This document shows positions 47,365-55,584 of a DNA stretch of 64,000 bases, in pieces; the first letter of the stretch is position 1, and every line of letters begins with the position of its first letter. A program made the translations under genes and the position numbers. The notes under the pieces were generated by a model, which ran no database searches, was not told where the DNA came from, and saw nothing but the letters and a program-made list of their open reading frames with translations. Origin of the DNA: Actinomycetota bacterium (GTDB lineage: Bacteria; Actinomycetota; Acidimicrobiia; IMCC26256; JAENVU01); NCBI GenBank assembly GCA_016870395.1, contig VGBT01000008.1, positions 1 to 64,000 of the forward strand. Direction: 5' to 3'.

Positions 47365-48842
47365 GCGAGCCCGCGACTCCGCCGCCAGCGCGCGTACCGG
47401 TAGAGGTGGCCGAGCGCGATGACCGCGCGGTTCGAGGACGAGTAGCAGAGCCGCCTGGTCCCGCGGACCGTGGTCGGTCCCGGATTGGCCGGGTCTGCGG
47501 TCGCGAGCTCCGTTGCGGTGAGGATCGGCTTGCCGGTCTGCTCGCTGATCTCGGCCGCGGCCCGGGCGAAGCGCGCGTCCTGGCGCTGGTGGTAGTCGAC
47601 GATCCGCTCGAGCCCGTCGCCGGGGTAGAACGGACCCTCCCGCATGAGCCGGGCCTGGTTCGACTGGATGCCGAGCCCCAAGTACACGATGGCATCGATT
47701 GCCGGGTGCCCCGCCACCATCGTCATCACCTCGGGGATCGTGTCGCGGGTCTCACCGCCCGCGAGGTCGATCGGGTTGTTGCGGCTCCAACGCGGCGGCA
47801 GCTTCGTGTCGATCGAGGCGCGCAGGTCTTCGGGTAGCGGGGCCAGCGCGAGGTCGCGGTGCGCAGTGATCGCGTCGGCGGTGACGACACCCCATCCCCC
47901 GGCGGTGGTGAGCACGGCGACGTTGGGCCCGGCCGGGAGGGGCTGGGTCGCGAACGTGGCCGCGGCCTCGAAGGCCTCCTCGACGGTCGCGGCGCGGATC
48001 GCGCCCATCTGGTGGCACATGCCGTCGAGGACGCGATCGTCGCTGGCGAGCGCGCCGGTGTGGCTCGCCGCGGCGCGCTGGCCGCCCGCGGTCGCGCCGC
48101 CCTTGAGCAGCACGAGCGGCATCCGCTCGGTGATGACGCGCACCCGCTCCGCGAACGCGCGACCGTCGGCGATGCCTTCCACGTACGCGAGGCCGACGGT
48201 GGTCTGCGGGTCGTCCGCATAGAAGTCGAGGTAGTCGGGCACGGTCACCATCGCCGCGTTGCCGGCGCTCACCGCGCGGCTGATGCCGATCCCGGTCTGC
48301 ACGGAGTAGTTGAGGAAGCTCGAGACGAAGTTGCCGCTCTGGCTCGCGACGCCGATGTCTCCGCCCGGCGGGTACGGCGCGACGATCTGCGCGCACAGGC
48401 GCGACGGCGTGGAGACCACGCCCTGCCCGTTGGGGCCCGCGAGCAGGATGCCCAGCTCGTCGGCAAGGGCCACGAGGTCGCGCTCGGCGGCTCGGCCCTC
48501 GTCGCCGGCCTCGCCGTATCCCGCGCTGGTGACGAACGCGGCGGTGATGCCGCGCTGCGCGCACGCTCGGAGCAGCTCCGGGTTCGCGCCCGCCGGGGTG
48601 CACACGAAGACGAGGTCGAGCGGTGCGTCGGCCGCGAGGTCGTCGATGCTCGGGACGGCCTCGACGCCGAGGATGGTGCCCCCCTCGCGATTGGTCGCAC
48701 GAACCGCGCCCGCGTAGCCCTGGCTGAGAATGTTGTGCAGCGCCACGAACCCGAACTTCCCGGGGTGACTCGACGCGCCGGCCACCACGATCCCGCGGGG
48801 GTCGAACAGGGCGCGGAAGCGCTCGGGGTGCAGGGGCTTCAC
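47361..48842 (-). CDS. ADP-forming acyl-CoA synthetase alpha-like subunit (CoA-binding plus ligase domains)
   Basis: FDPRGIVVAGASSHPGKFGFVALHNIL, IGVASQSGNF, AAASHTGALASDD. Confidence 0.9.
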   Translation of the reverse strand: MKPLHPERFRALFDPRGIVVAGASSHPGKFGFVALHNILSQGYAGAVRATNREGGTILGVEAVPSIDDLAADAPLDLVFVCTPAGANPELLRACAQRGITAAFVTSAGYGEAGDEGRAAERDLVALADELGILLAGPNGQGVVSTPSRLCAQIVAPYPPGGDIGVASQSGNFVSSFLNYSVQTGIGISRAVSAGNAAMVTVPDYLDFYADDPQTTVGLAYVEGIADGRAFAERVRVITERMPLVLLKGGATAGGQRAAASHTGALASDDRVLDGMCHQMGAIRAATVEEAFEAAATFATQPLPAGPNVAVLTTAGGWGVVTADAITAHRDLALAPLPEDLRASIDTKLPPRWSRNNPIDLAGGETRDTIPEVMTMVAGHPAIDAIVYLGLGIQSNQARLMREGPFYPGDGLERIVDYHQRQDARFARAAAEISEQTGKPILTATELATADPANPGPTTVRGTRRLCYSSSNRAVIALGHLYRYARWRRSRGLA

Positions 48843-49495
48843 CGGGTCGATCCCTCGGCGAGCTCAACGAGCGCGTCGACGGCGATCGGGCGACCGTCAA
48901 CGACGATCAGCGGGTTGAGATCGACGGACACGACGCTCGGGTCGGCCACGGACAGCGCGCTCAGGCCGAGGAGCGTCGCGGCGAGCGCCCCGCGGTCGAT
49001 GGCCGGCTCACCCCGGAAGGCGCCGAGCAGCGGCTGCGTGCCGAGGTCGTCGATCATCTCTGCCGCGTCGAGTGCCGTGATCGGGACCAGGCGGAAGACG
49101 ACGTCTCGGATCGCCTCGGCGAGGATGCCGCCGACGCCCAGCATCACGGTGGGCCCGAACTGCGCGTCGGTGTGGAGGCCGGCGATGAGCTCGCGGTTGC
49201 CGGAGAGCATCGGGGCGACGAGCAGCGCGACGGGCCCGTCCTCGGGGGTGGCGGCGGCGAGCAGGTCGACGGCCGCGGCGCGCACGTCGTCTGCGGTGCG
49301 CAGGTTGAGGCGCACGAGGCCCCGCTCGGTCTTGTGGGCGATCGCGTCGCCGCACAGCTTGGTGACGACCGGGAACCCGATCGCCTCGGCGGCGGCCACG
49401 GCGTCGTCGGCGGTGGCGACGATCCGCTCGTCGGGGACGAGCACCCCGTGCGCGGCGACGCGCGCCTTCGAGTCGGCTTCCGAGAGGGTGGGCAC
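48839..49495 (-). CDS. ADP-forming acyl-CoA synthetase beta-like subunit (ATP-grasp)
   Basis: AEAIGFPVVTKLCGDAIAHKTERGLVRLNLRTADDVRAAA, FGPTVMLGVGGILAEAIRDVVFRL. Confidence 0.9.
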   Translation of the reverse strand: MPTLSEADSKARVAAHGVLVPDERIVATADDAVAAAEAIGFPVVTKLCGDAIAHKTERGLVRLNLRTADDVRAAAVDLLAAATPEDGPVALLVAPMLSGNRELIAGLHTDAQFGPTVMLGVGGILAEAIRDVVFRLVPITALDAAEMIDDLGTQPLLGAFRGEPAIDRGALAATLLGLSALSVADPSVVSVDLNPLIVVDGRPIAVDALVELAEGSTR

Positions 49496-49514
49496 GGCCG
49501 GTGATCGTAGGGCA

Positions 49515-49533
49515 GGCGGTTCCGCGGAACCGT
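49515..49533. repeat. Dispersed palindromic repeat copy 4
   Basis: GGCGGTTCCGCGGAACCGT (16-bp perfect core), immediately after the HIT-gene stop on the minus strand. Confidence 0.8.
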
Positions 49534-49540
49534 TTCGGTC

Positions 49541-49986
49541 TCAGCCGGTGAGGATCGTGCGGGCCGTTGCGGCGAAGGCCTCGACCGCGGCCGGATCGGG
49601 AGCGGCGCCGCGCTCGAACATCCGTTGCTGGAGCAACGGACCGTGGGCATCGAGCTCGCGCATCAGGCCCGCGTCGACCGGCTGCACCACGAAGTGGATG
49701 TGGCACGGGCCGTGCGACCACAGGCACACGTAGACCTGCTGCGGCGCGCAGAGCTGGGTGACCGCCGCGCTGACGCGCTGGAGCAGCGGCCCGAGCTCGG
49801 CTGCCTCGTGCGGTGAGAGGTCCGCCACGTGGAGCACGTGCCGCAAGGGCTTGACCACGAGGGTCCCCACCCGAGTGGCCCGACGCAGTGTTCGACCCGC
49901 CAGTGTCCGGTCGTTTGGATCGCGCCCCCAGGCAATGCGACGCGGCCGTCGGTCAGGTCACAAGCCAGGCAGCCCTCCCAGCCCAT
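49541..49986 (-). pseudogene. HIT-family gene interrupted by a single-base frameshift
   Basis: Frame A MGWEGCLACDLTDGRVALPGGAIQTTGHWRVEHCVGPLG then frame B VGTLVVKPLRHVLHVADLSPHEAAELGP...HGPCHIHFVVQP; switch at GGGTGGGG (about 49863-49873). Confidence 0.78.
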
Positions 49987-50012
49987 GCCGACCAGGCTAA
50001 CAAGCCGGCCCG

Positions 50013-50030
50013 ACGGTTCCGCGGAACCGT
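50013..50030. repeat. Dispersed palindromic repeat copy 5 (perfect 18-bp palindrome)
   Basis: ACGGTTCCGCGGAACCGT, followed by CCCGGTCTCAGC as at copy 4. Confidence 0.8.
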
Positions 50031-50111
50031 CCCGGTCTCAGCTCGGTCAGCGGCGGCCGAGAGCGCCGATGTCGAGGTCGGCGTCGGCGTCGGTGGGTCG
50101 GCGCAGGCGGA

Positions 50112-50498
50112 TCACTGCACGCGACAGCTCGGGGATCCGCCGGGCATGCGGTGGCGGTAGCGCGCGATCAGCGGGTAGACGACCGTGCCGAGCCACGACA
50201 GCGGTGGGGCCGCGAGCAGCCGACCGGCGATCCGCGCCCAGCCGGTGGCGTGGGCCATCGCCGCGGCGATCGCGCGGTGCCCGCGCCGCGGGTGGCCGTC
50301 GGCACCCACCCACCAGGCCGCGTCGGTCACTTGCGCCTCGGAGAGCCCCAGCTCGCGCAGGCCGTCGGCGCCGAGCTCCTGCCACGCGACGATCGCCGCC
50401 GGGTCGGCCCACCGGTGGGAGATCCAGCGTGCGCTGCGCGTGCAGAACCCGCAGTCGCCGTCGTACACGAGCACCGGCAGGCGCGGGCGGTCAGGCAC
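50112..50498 (-). CDS. DCC (DUF393) thiol-disulfide oxidoreductase-like protein
   Basis: VLVYDGDCGFCTRSARWISHR. Confidence 0.9.
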   Translation of the reverse strand: MPDRPRLPVLVYDGDCGFCTRSARWISHRWADPAAIVAWQELGADGLRELGLSEAQVTDAAWWVGADGHPRRGHRAIAAAMAHATGWARIAGRLLAAPPLSWLGTVVYPLIARYRHRMPGGSPSCRVQ

Positions 50499-50522
50499 GA
50501 GCCCAGCCTACGACCGGGTGGG

Positions 50523-52097
50523 TCAGACCGCGGCCTCGCGGTCCTTCCAGTACTCGTCGCGCAGCACCCGCTTGAGCAGCTTCCCCGCGTCGGTGCGCGG
50601 GAGCTCGTCGCGCAGCTCGTAGCCACGGGGGCGCTTGTAGCCCGCCATGTGCTCGTCCGCGAACGCGCGCACCTCGTCGAGATCGATCGTCTCCCCGGGC
50701 TTCGCCTGCAGGATGCAGTGGACGCTCTCGCCCCACTCGTCGTCGGGGACGCCGAACACCGCGACGTCGAGCACCTGCGGGTGCTGGTGCAGCACCGCCT
50801 CGATCTCGGCCGGGTAGATGTTGACCCCACCGGAGATGATCATGTCCTTCTTGCGGTCGCAGATGTAGAGGTAGCCCTCGTCGTCGGCGTAGCCGATGTC
50901 GCCGACTGACTTCCAGGCGCCGTCCTCGATCTCGCTGAGCTGCTCCTCGGTGCGGTGGTACCCGTCCATCGCGAGGCCGGTCGACATGAACAGCTCGCCT
51001 TGCTCCCCCGGCGCCGCGTCGGTGCCGTCGTCCTTGACGATCCGGTAGTCGATCCCGCCGTAGGTCTTCCCGCACGAGCCCGGCTTGCGGAGCTGGTCCT
51101 CGGGCCGCAGCACGGTGATGATCCCCATCTCGGTCGAGCCGTAGACCTCGAACAGGAACCCGTCCCCGAGCTTGGCGATCACCTCCTGCTTCAGCGCGTA
51201 CGGCACGGGCGCCGCGTTCGCGATGAGGCAGCGCATCGACGAGCAGTCGGCGCCGGCAAGGTCGTGCTCGGGCAGGCTCACGATGCGCTTCAGCTGCGTC
51301 GGCGCGGAGAACGTGTTGGTGACGCGGTGCAGCTTCACCGCCGCGAGCCACGCGACGGGATCGAAGCGGCGCAACACCACGATCGGCGCGCCCATCGTGT
51401 GGTTCACCGTCACGAACGCGAGCGGCCCGGAGTGGTACATCGGCCCGGTGGTGATGTGGACCTCGTTGCCGATCTGCAGGCCGAGCTCACCGAGGAGCGC
51501 CATGACGACGGACGGGTTCGTGGTGGTGCGCAACGCCCCCTTCGGCTTGCCGGTCGTCCCCGACGTGTAGAGCATCTGCGCGCCGACGGCGGAGGCGTCG
51601 ATCGACACGGGCTCATCGTCGGGCTGACCCTCGACCAGCTCGTCCCAGCCGACGAAGCCCTCGGGCAGCTCGCAGTGCTCGGCCGTCGCCACGTAGCCGA
51701 GCATCGCCCGCACCTTGGGCAACCGGTCGCGCACCGACGCGAGGAGCGGCGCGTAGTCGGCGTCGACGACCACGAGCGTCGCGTCCGAGTTGTCGACGAC
51801 GTACGCCATCTCCTCGGCGTTGAACCGGTACGAGAGCGGCACCGCGACGAGCCCGGCCTTGCGGGCCGCGTGGATCACCGCGATGGTCTCCAGCGAGTTG
51901 GGGCCACACCACACGAGCCGGTCCCCCGGCGCCGCACCGAGCGACCGCATGCCGTGTGCGAGGCGGTTCACCAGCCGGTTCAGCTCGGCGAACGTGGTCA
52001 CCGAAGGGCGAGCGCCGTTGCTCGCGTCCACGATCACCGCGTGCTTGTCCGGCGAGCCCTGCGCGTGCAGCGCCAGGACGTCAGGTGTGTCGGCCAT
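50523..52097 (-). CDS. AMP-dependent acyl-CoA synthetase
   Basis: MLYTSGTTGKPKGALRTT, VYGSTEMGIITVL, GDIGYADDEGYLYICDRKKDMIISGGVNIYPAEIE. Confidence 0.93.
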   Translation of the reverse strand: MADTPDVLALHAQGSPDKHAVIVDASNGARPSVTTFAELNRLVNRLAHGMRSLGAAPGDRLVWCGPNSLETIAVIHAARKAGLVAVPLSYRFNAEEMAYVVDNSDATLVVVDADYAPLLASVRDRLPKVRAMLGYVATAEHCELPEGFVGWDELVEGQPDDEPVSIDASAVGAQMLYTSGTTGKPKGALRTTTNPSVVMALLGELGLQIGNEVHITTGPMYHSGPLAFVTVNHTMGAPIVVLRRFDPVAWLAAVKLHRVTNTFSAPTQLKRIVSLPEHDLAGADCSSMRCLIANAAPVPYALKQEVIAKLGDGFLFEVYGSTEMGIITVLRPEDQLRKPGSCGKTYGGIDYRIVKDDGTDAAPGEQGELFMSTGLAMDGYHRTEEQLSEIEDGAWKSVGDIGYADDEGYLYICDRKKDMIISGGVNIYPAEIEAVLHQHPQVLDVAVFGVPDDEWGESVHCILQAKPGETIDLDEVRAFADEHMAGYKRPRGYELRDELPRTDAGKLLKRVLRDEYWKDREAAV

Positions 52098-52135
52098 GTG
52101 TGATCTCCCCGGTCGAGGCCGGTAGCGTACCGATC

Positions 52136-53590
52136 GTGCCCCGCACCGTCCCCTTGCGCGGCGTGATCGAGGGCTTCTACGGCACTCCGTGGACCCCCGA
52201 GGCGCGCATCGCCACCGTCGAGCTGCTCGGTGCGCACGGGATGAACGCGTACGTCTACGCCCCCAAGGACGACCCGCGCCACCGGGCCGAGTGGCGGGAG
52301 CCCTACGACGCCGAGGCAGCCGCGGCGTTCGCCGACCTGGCTCGTGCGGGCGAGGCCTCCGGGGTGGAGATCGGCTTCGCGCTCTCCCCCGGACTCGACG
52401 TCGACTACGGGTCGACGGTAGACCGCGACGCACTCGCCGGCAAGCTCGACGCGGTGCGCGGGCTCGGCATCGACTGGCTCGTGCTCGCGCTCGACGACAT
52501 CCCGATGCGCGACGGGCTGGCCGCAGAGCAGGCCGAGCTGACCGCCTGGCTGGTGGACCGCTGCGCCGGGGCCCGGGTCACCCTCGTGCCGACCGAGTAC
52601 CTCGGCACCCGTCCCAGTCCGTACCTGTCCACGCTGGCCGCCGGGCTACCCGACGGCGTCGACGTGATGTGGACCGGGCCCACCGTCTGCTCGCCCACGA
52701 TCAGCGCCGCGGATGCCCGCGGCTGGGCGGTCGCGCTCGGCGGTCGCCGCCCGGTCGTCTGGGACAACTACCCGGTCAACGACGCCACGATGAGCCGGGC
52801 GCTGCACCTCGGCCCGTACCGCGGGCGGGAAGCCGCGCTCACCGACGAGGTCGACGGGATCCTCTGCAACCCGATGACCCAGGCCCGCGCGTCGTGGGTG
52901 GCGATCCTCACCGCGGCCGAGTACCTGCGTGACCCGGCGGGCTACGACGAAGCGGCGGCGTGGGAGCGTGCCCTCGACACCGTGGGCGGTCCGAACGCCG
53001 TGCCGTTGCGCGCTCTGGCCACGGCTTGTGCGGACTCCCCCGTCGCGCCGCCGGACCGGATGCCACTGGCGGGCCTGCTCGACCGGTTGGAGGCCGTGCT
53101 CGCGGACCGGAGCGACCCCTCGGCACCGGCTCCCACCCTGGCCGCGGTGCGGGAGCACCTCGAGGCCGTGCAGCGGGCACCGGCCGACTGGCCGATCGGC
53201 GACCCGCTGCGCACCGAGGTCGCGCCCTGGCTTACCGCGACGGGTGCGGCGGCCGCGGCTGGGCTCGCGGCCGTCAGGCTCGTCGAACGGTGCAACGCGC
53301 CCGAGCCCGGCTCGGCTGAGTCGCTCATGCAACACGCGTTCGGCGTGCTGTACCTGTGGGACGGAGTGCGCCGCGTGCGTGAGACCGTCTTCGGACCGCG
53401 GTTCGCGGTCTACGCGGCGATCGTTCAGCGCGCCGACGGGTCGCCCGCGCTCGACGTGTCGGAGGCGCTACGCGAGGACGCCAACGCGATCGACCGTTGC
53501 TGCCGGCTCGCGCTGGCGGAGTACAGAAGATGGGCCGGGATGCCGATGACCTCCGAGTCCGAACGGCGAGACCCGAGGAACGCCGCGTGA
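52136..53590 (+). CDS. GH84-like beta-N-acetylglucosaminidase
   Basis: LRGVIEGFYGTPWTPEARIATVELLGAHGMNAYVYAPKDDPRHRAEWREPY, LALDDIP, MWTGPTVCSPTIS, VVWDNYPVNDA. Confidence 0.88.
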   Translation: MPRTVPLRGVIEGFYGTPWTPEARIATVELLGAHGMNAYVYAPKDDPRHRAEWREPYDAEAAAAFADLARAGEASGVEIGFALSPGLDVDYGSTVDRDALAGKLDAVRGLGIDWLVLALDDIPMRDGLAAEQAELTAWLVDRCAGARVTLVPTEYLGTRPSPYLSTLAAGLPDGVDVMWTGPTVCSPTISAADARGWAVALGGRRPVVWDNYPVNDATMSRALHLGPYRGREAALTDEVDGILCNPMTQARASWVAILTAAEYLRDPAGYDEAAAWERALDTVGGPNAVPLRALATACADSPVAPPDRMPLAGLLDRLEAVLADRSDPSAPAPTLAAVREHLEAVQRAPADWPIGDPLRTEVAPWLTATGAAAAAGLAAVRLVERCNAPEPGSAESLMQHAFGVLYLWDGVRRVRETVFGPRFAVYAAIVQRADGSPALDVSEALREDANAIDRCCRLALAEYRRWAGMPMTSESERRDPRNAA

Positions 53591-54306
53591 TCTCGATCGT
53601 GATGCCCGCCTACAACGAGGCCGGGCTCCTCGGCCCGAGCGCGCGGGAGGTCGTCGACGGGATGCGCGCGCTCGGCGAGTCCTTCGAGGTGCACATCGTC
53701 GAGAACGGGTCCACCGACGGGACGCCGGCCATCGCGGCTCGCATCGCCGAGGCGCTTCCGGAGGTCGAGGTGCACTCGATGAGGGTGGCGGACTACGGCG
53801 AAGCGCTGCGCACAGGGCTGCTGGCCTCACGGGGCGAGATCGGCGTCGTCTTCGACGTCGACTTCTACGACCTCGAGTTCCTCAAGGCCGCGCTCGACGT
53901 GCTCGACGCGGGCGGCGACCCGAGTGGGCCGGTCGTCGTGGTGGGCTCCAAGCGGGCGCCCGGGTCGCGCGACGAGCGGTCGCCGCTGCGCCGCGCGGCC
54001 ACCTCGGTGTTCACCTGGATCCTGCACCGCGGCTTCGGGCTCTCGCTCTCGGACACGCACGGCATGAAGGTGCTCAACCTCGGGGTGCTGCGCCCGGCGC
54101 TGCAAGCCTGCCGCCTCGGCGCCGACCTGTTCGACACCGAGCTGATCATCCGGGCCGAGCGCAGCGGCTGGCGGGTCGCGGAGATCCCGGTCACGGTGCG
54201 CGAGCTCCGCCCGGCGCGCACCTCCATCGCCCGGCGCGTGCCGCGCACGCTGGTCGGCCTCGCGCGACTCCGACTCGCGGTCGGCCGCGCGCCGCGGCAG
54301 ACCTGA
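53587..54306 (+). CDS. Glycosyltransferase family 2
   Basis: ISIVMPAYNEAGLLGPSAREVVDGMRALGESFEVHIVENGSTDGT, VVFDVDFYD. Confidence 0.88.
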   Translation: MISIVMPAYNEAGLLGPSAREVVDGMRALGESFEVHIVENGSTDGTPAIAARIAEALPEVEVHSMRVADYGEALRTGLLASRGEIGVVFDVDFYDLEFLKAALDVLDAGGDPSGPVVVVGSKRAPGSRDERSPLRRAATSVFTWILHRGFGLSLSDTHGMKVLNLGVLRPALQACRLGADLFDTELIIRAERSGWRVAEIPVTVRELRPARTSIARRVPRTLVGLARLRLAVGRAPRQT

Positions 54307-54313
54307 GCCGCGC

Positions 54314-55420
54314 GTGACCGCCACCGTCCTCGCCGCTCGCAACCGCTGGGTCGCGGTCGAAGACGGGCTCGTCGTCGACGAGGGCTTCGAACGCCCTCCT
54401 GCCGGTGCCGTCGCGCTCGGCGACGTCTGGCTCCTCTCCGGCTTCGTCGATCTCCAGTGCAACGGGGTCGGCGACGTCGACTTCATGACCGCGGAGCTCG
54501 ACGGGTTCCGGGCGGCCGGGGCCGCGCTGGTGCGCACCGGCGTCACCTCGTACCTCCCGACGCTCGTCAGCGCACCGCTCGACCGCTACGGCCCGGCACT
54601 CGATCGCGTCGCCGACGCGCAAGCCGACGCGGTCGGTTCCGGTCTGCCCCGCATCGAGGGCGTCCACCTGGAGGGTCCGTTCCTCGGCGGCGCACCCGGA
54701 GCCCACCCACCCGAGCTGCTCCGGCCGATGGACGTCGAATGGCTCGCCGCGCTCCTCGACGCCCACCCGGGACTCGTCCGGCTGGTCACCCTCGCGCCCG
54801 AGGCGGATCCCGGCCTCGCCGGCATCCGCATGCTGCGCGACCGCGGCGTTGCGGTCGCGCTCGGCCACTCGCGCTGCAGCTACGACGAGGCGCTCGCGGC
54901 AGCAGCGGCCGGGGCGACGCTCGTTACCCACGTCTTCAACGGCATGGGCCCGCTCCACCACCGCGCGCCCGGGCTCGTGAACGCCGCGCTCGACCCGGGC
55001 ACGGGTCTGACGCCCACCCTCATCGCCGACCTCGTGCACCTGCATCCGTCGGTGGTTCGACTGGTGATGGCGGTCACGAGTGCGATCTTGGTCACCGACC
55101 GGGTGGCGACCGGCGTCGATTCCTTCGGGCAGCACGTGGGCGAGCGCGACGGCGCGGCGTTCCTCTCCGACGGCACCCTCACCGGATCCACGCTCACGAT
55201 GGACCGAGCCGTCCGCAACGCGGTCCGGGAAGGCGTCGAGCCCGAGACGGCCTTCGACGCCGCGTCCGGCACGCCTGCCGACGAACTCGACCTCGACGTC
55301 TACGCCTCGTCGACGGAGGGCGGGCGCGCGGACCTGGTGGCCCTCGACCGGGAGACCCTCGAGGTCGAGGGCGTCTGGTGCAGCGGCCAGCGGGCGTACA
55401 CGCGTCGGCGCGAACCGTGA
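54314..55420 (+). CDS. nagA: N-acetylglucosamine-6-phosphate deacetylase
   Basis: VWLLSGFVDLQCNG, IEGVHLEGPFLGGAPGAHPPELL, ALGHSRCSYDEALAAAAAGATLVTHVFNGMGPLHHRAPG. Confidence 0.92.
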   Translation: MTATVLAARNRWVAVEDGLVVDEGFERPPAGAVALGDVWLLSGFVDLQCNGVGDVDFMTAELDGFRAAGAALVRTGVTSYLPTLVSAPLDRYGPALDRVADAQADAVGSGLPRIEGVHLEGPFLGGAPGAHPPELLRPMDVEWLAALLDAHPGLVRLVTLAPEADPGLAGIRMLRDRGVAVALGHSRCSYDEALAAAAAGATLVTHVFNGMGPLHHRAPGLVNAALDPGTGLTPTLIADLVHLHPSVVRLVMAVTSAILVTDRVATGVDSFGQHVGERDGAAFLSDGTLTGSTLTMDRAVRNAVREGVEPETAFDAASGTPADELDLDVYASSTEGGRADLVALDRETLEVEGVWCSGQRAYTRRREP

Positions 55421-55512
55421 GCTCCGGCAACGTCGTGCGCGGGCTCGGCGGTCGCCCGGCGTTGGAACGGCTGGAGGACCTGGCCGCCGCGTCCACGGAC
55501 GCCGATCTCTGA
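55417..55512 (+). CDS. Candidate micro-ORF (31 aa) coupled to nagA
   Basis: GTG overlaps nagA TGA; VSSGNVVRGLGGRPALERLEDLAAASTDADL. Confidence 0.3.
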   Translation: MSSGNVVRGLGGRPALERLEDLAAASTDADL

Positions 55513-55584
55513 GCCCCTTCGGCGGGTACGCCAGGTAGCGCAGCCCGCCTTCTAGCATCGGCGCAGCGGACTGAAAGGGGCCCC

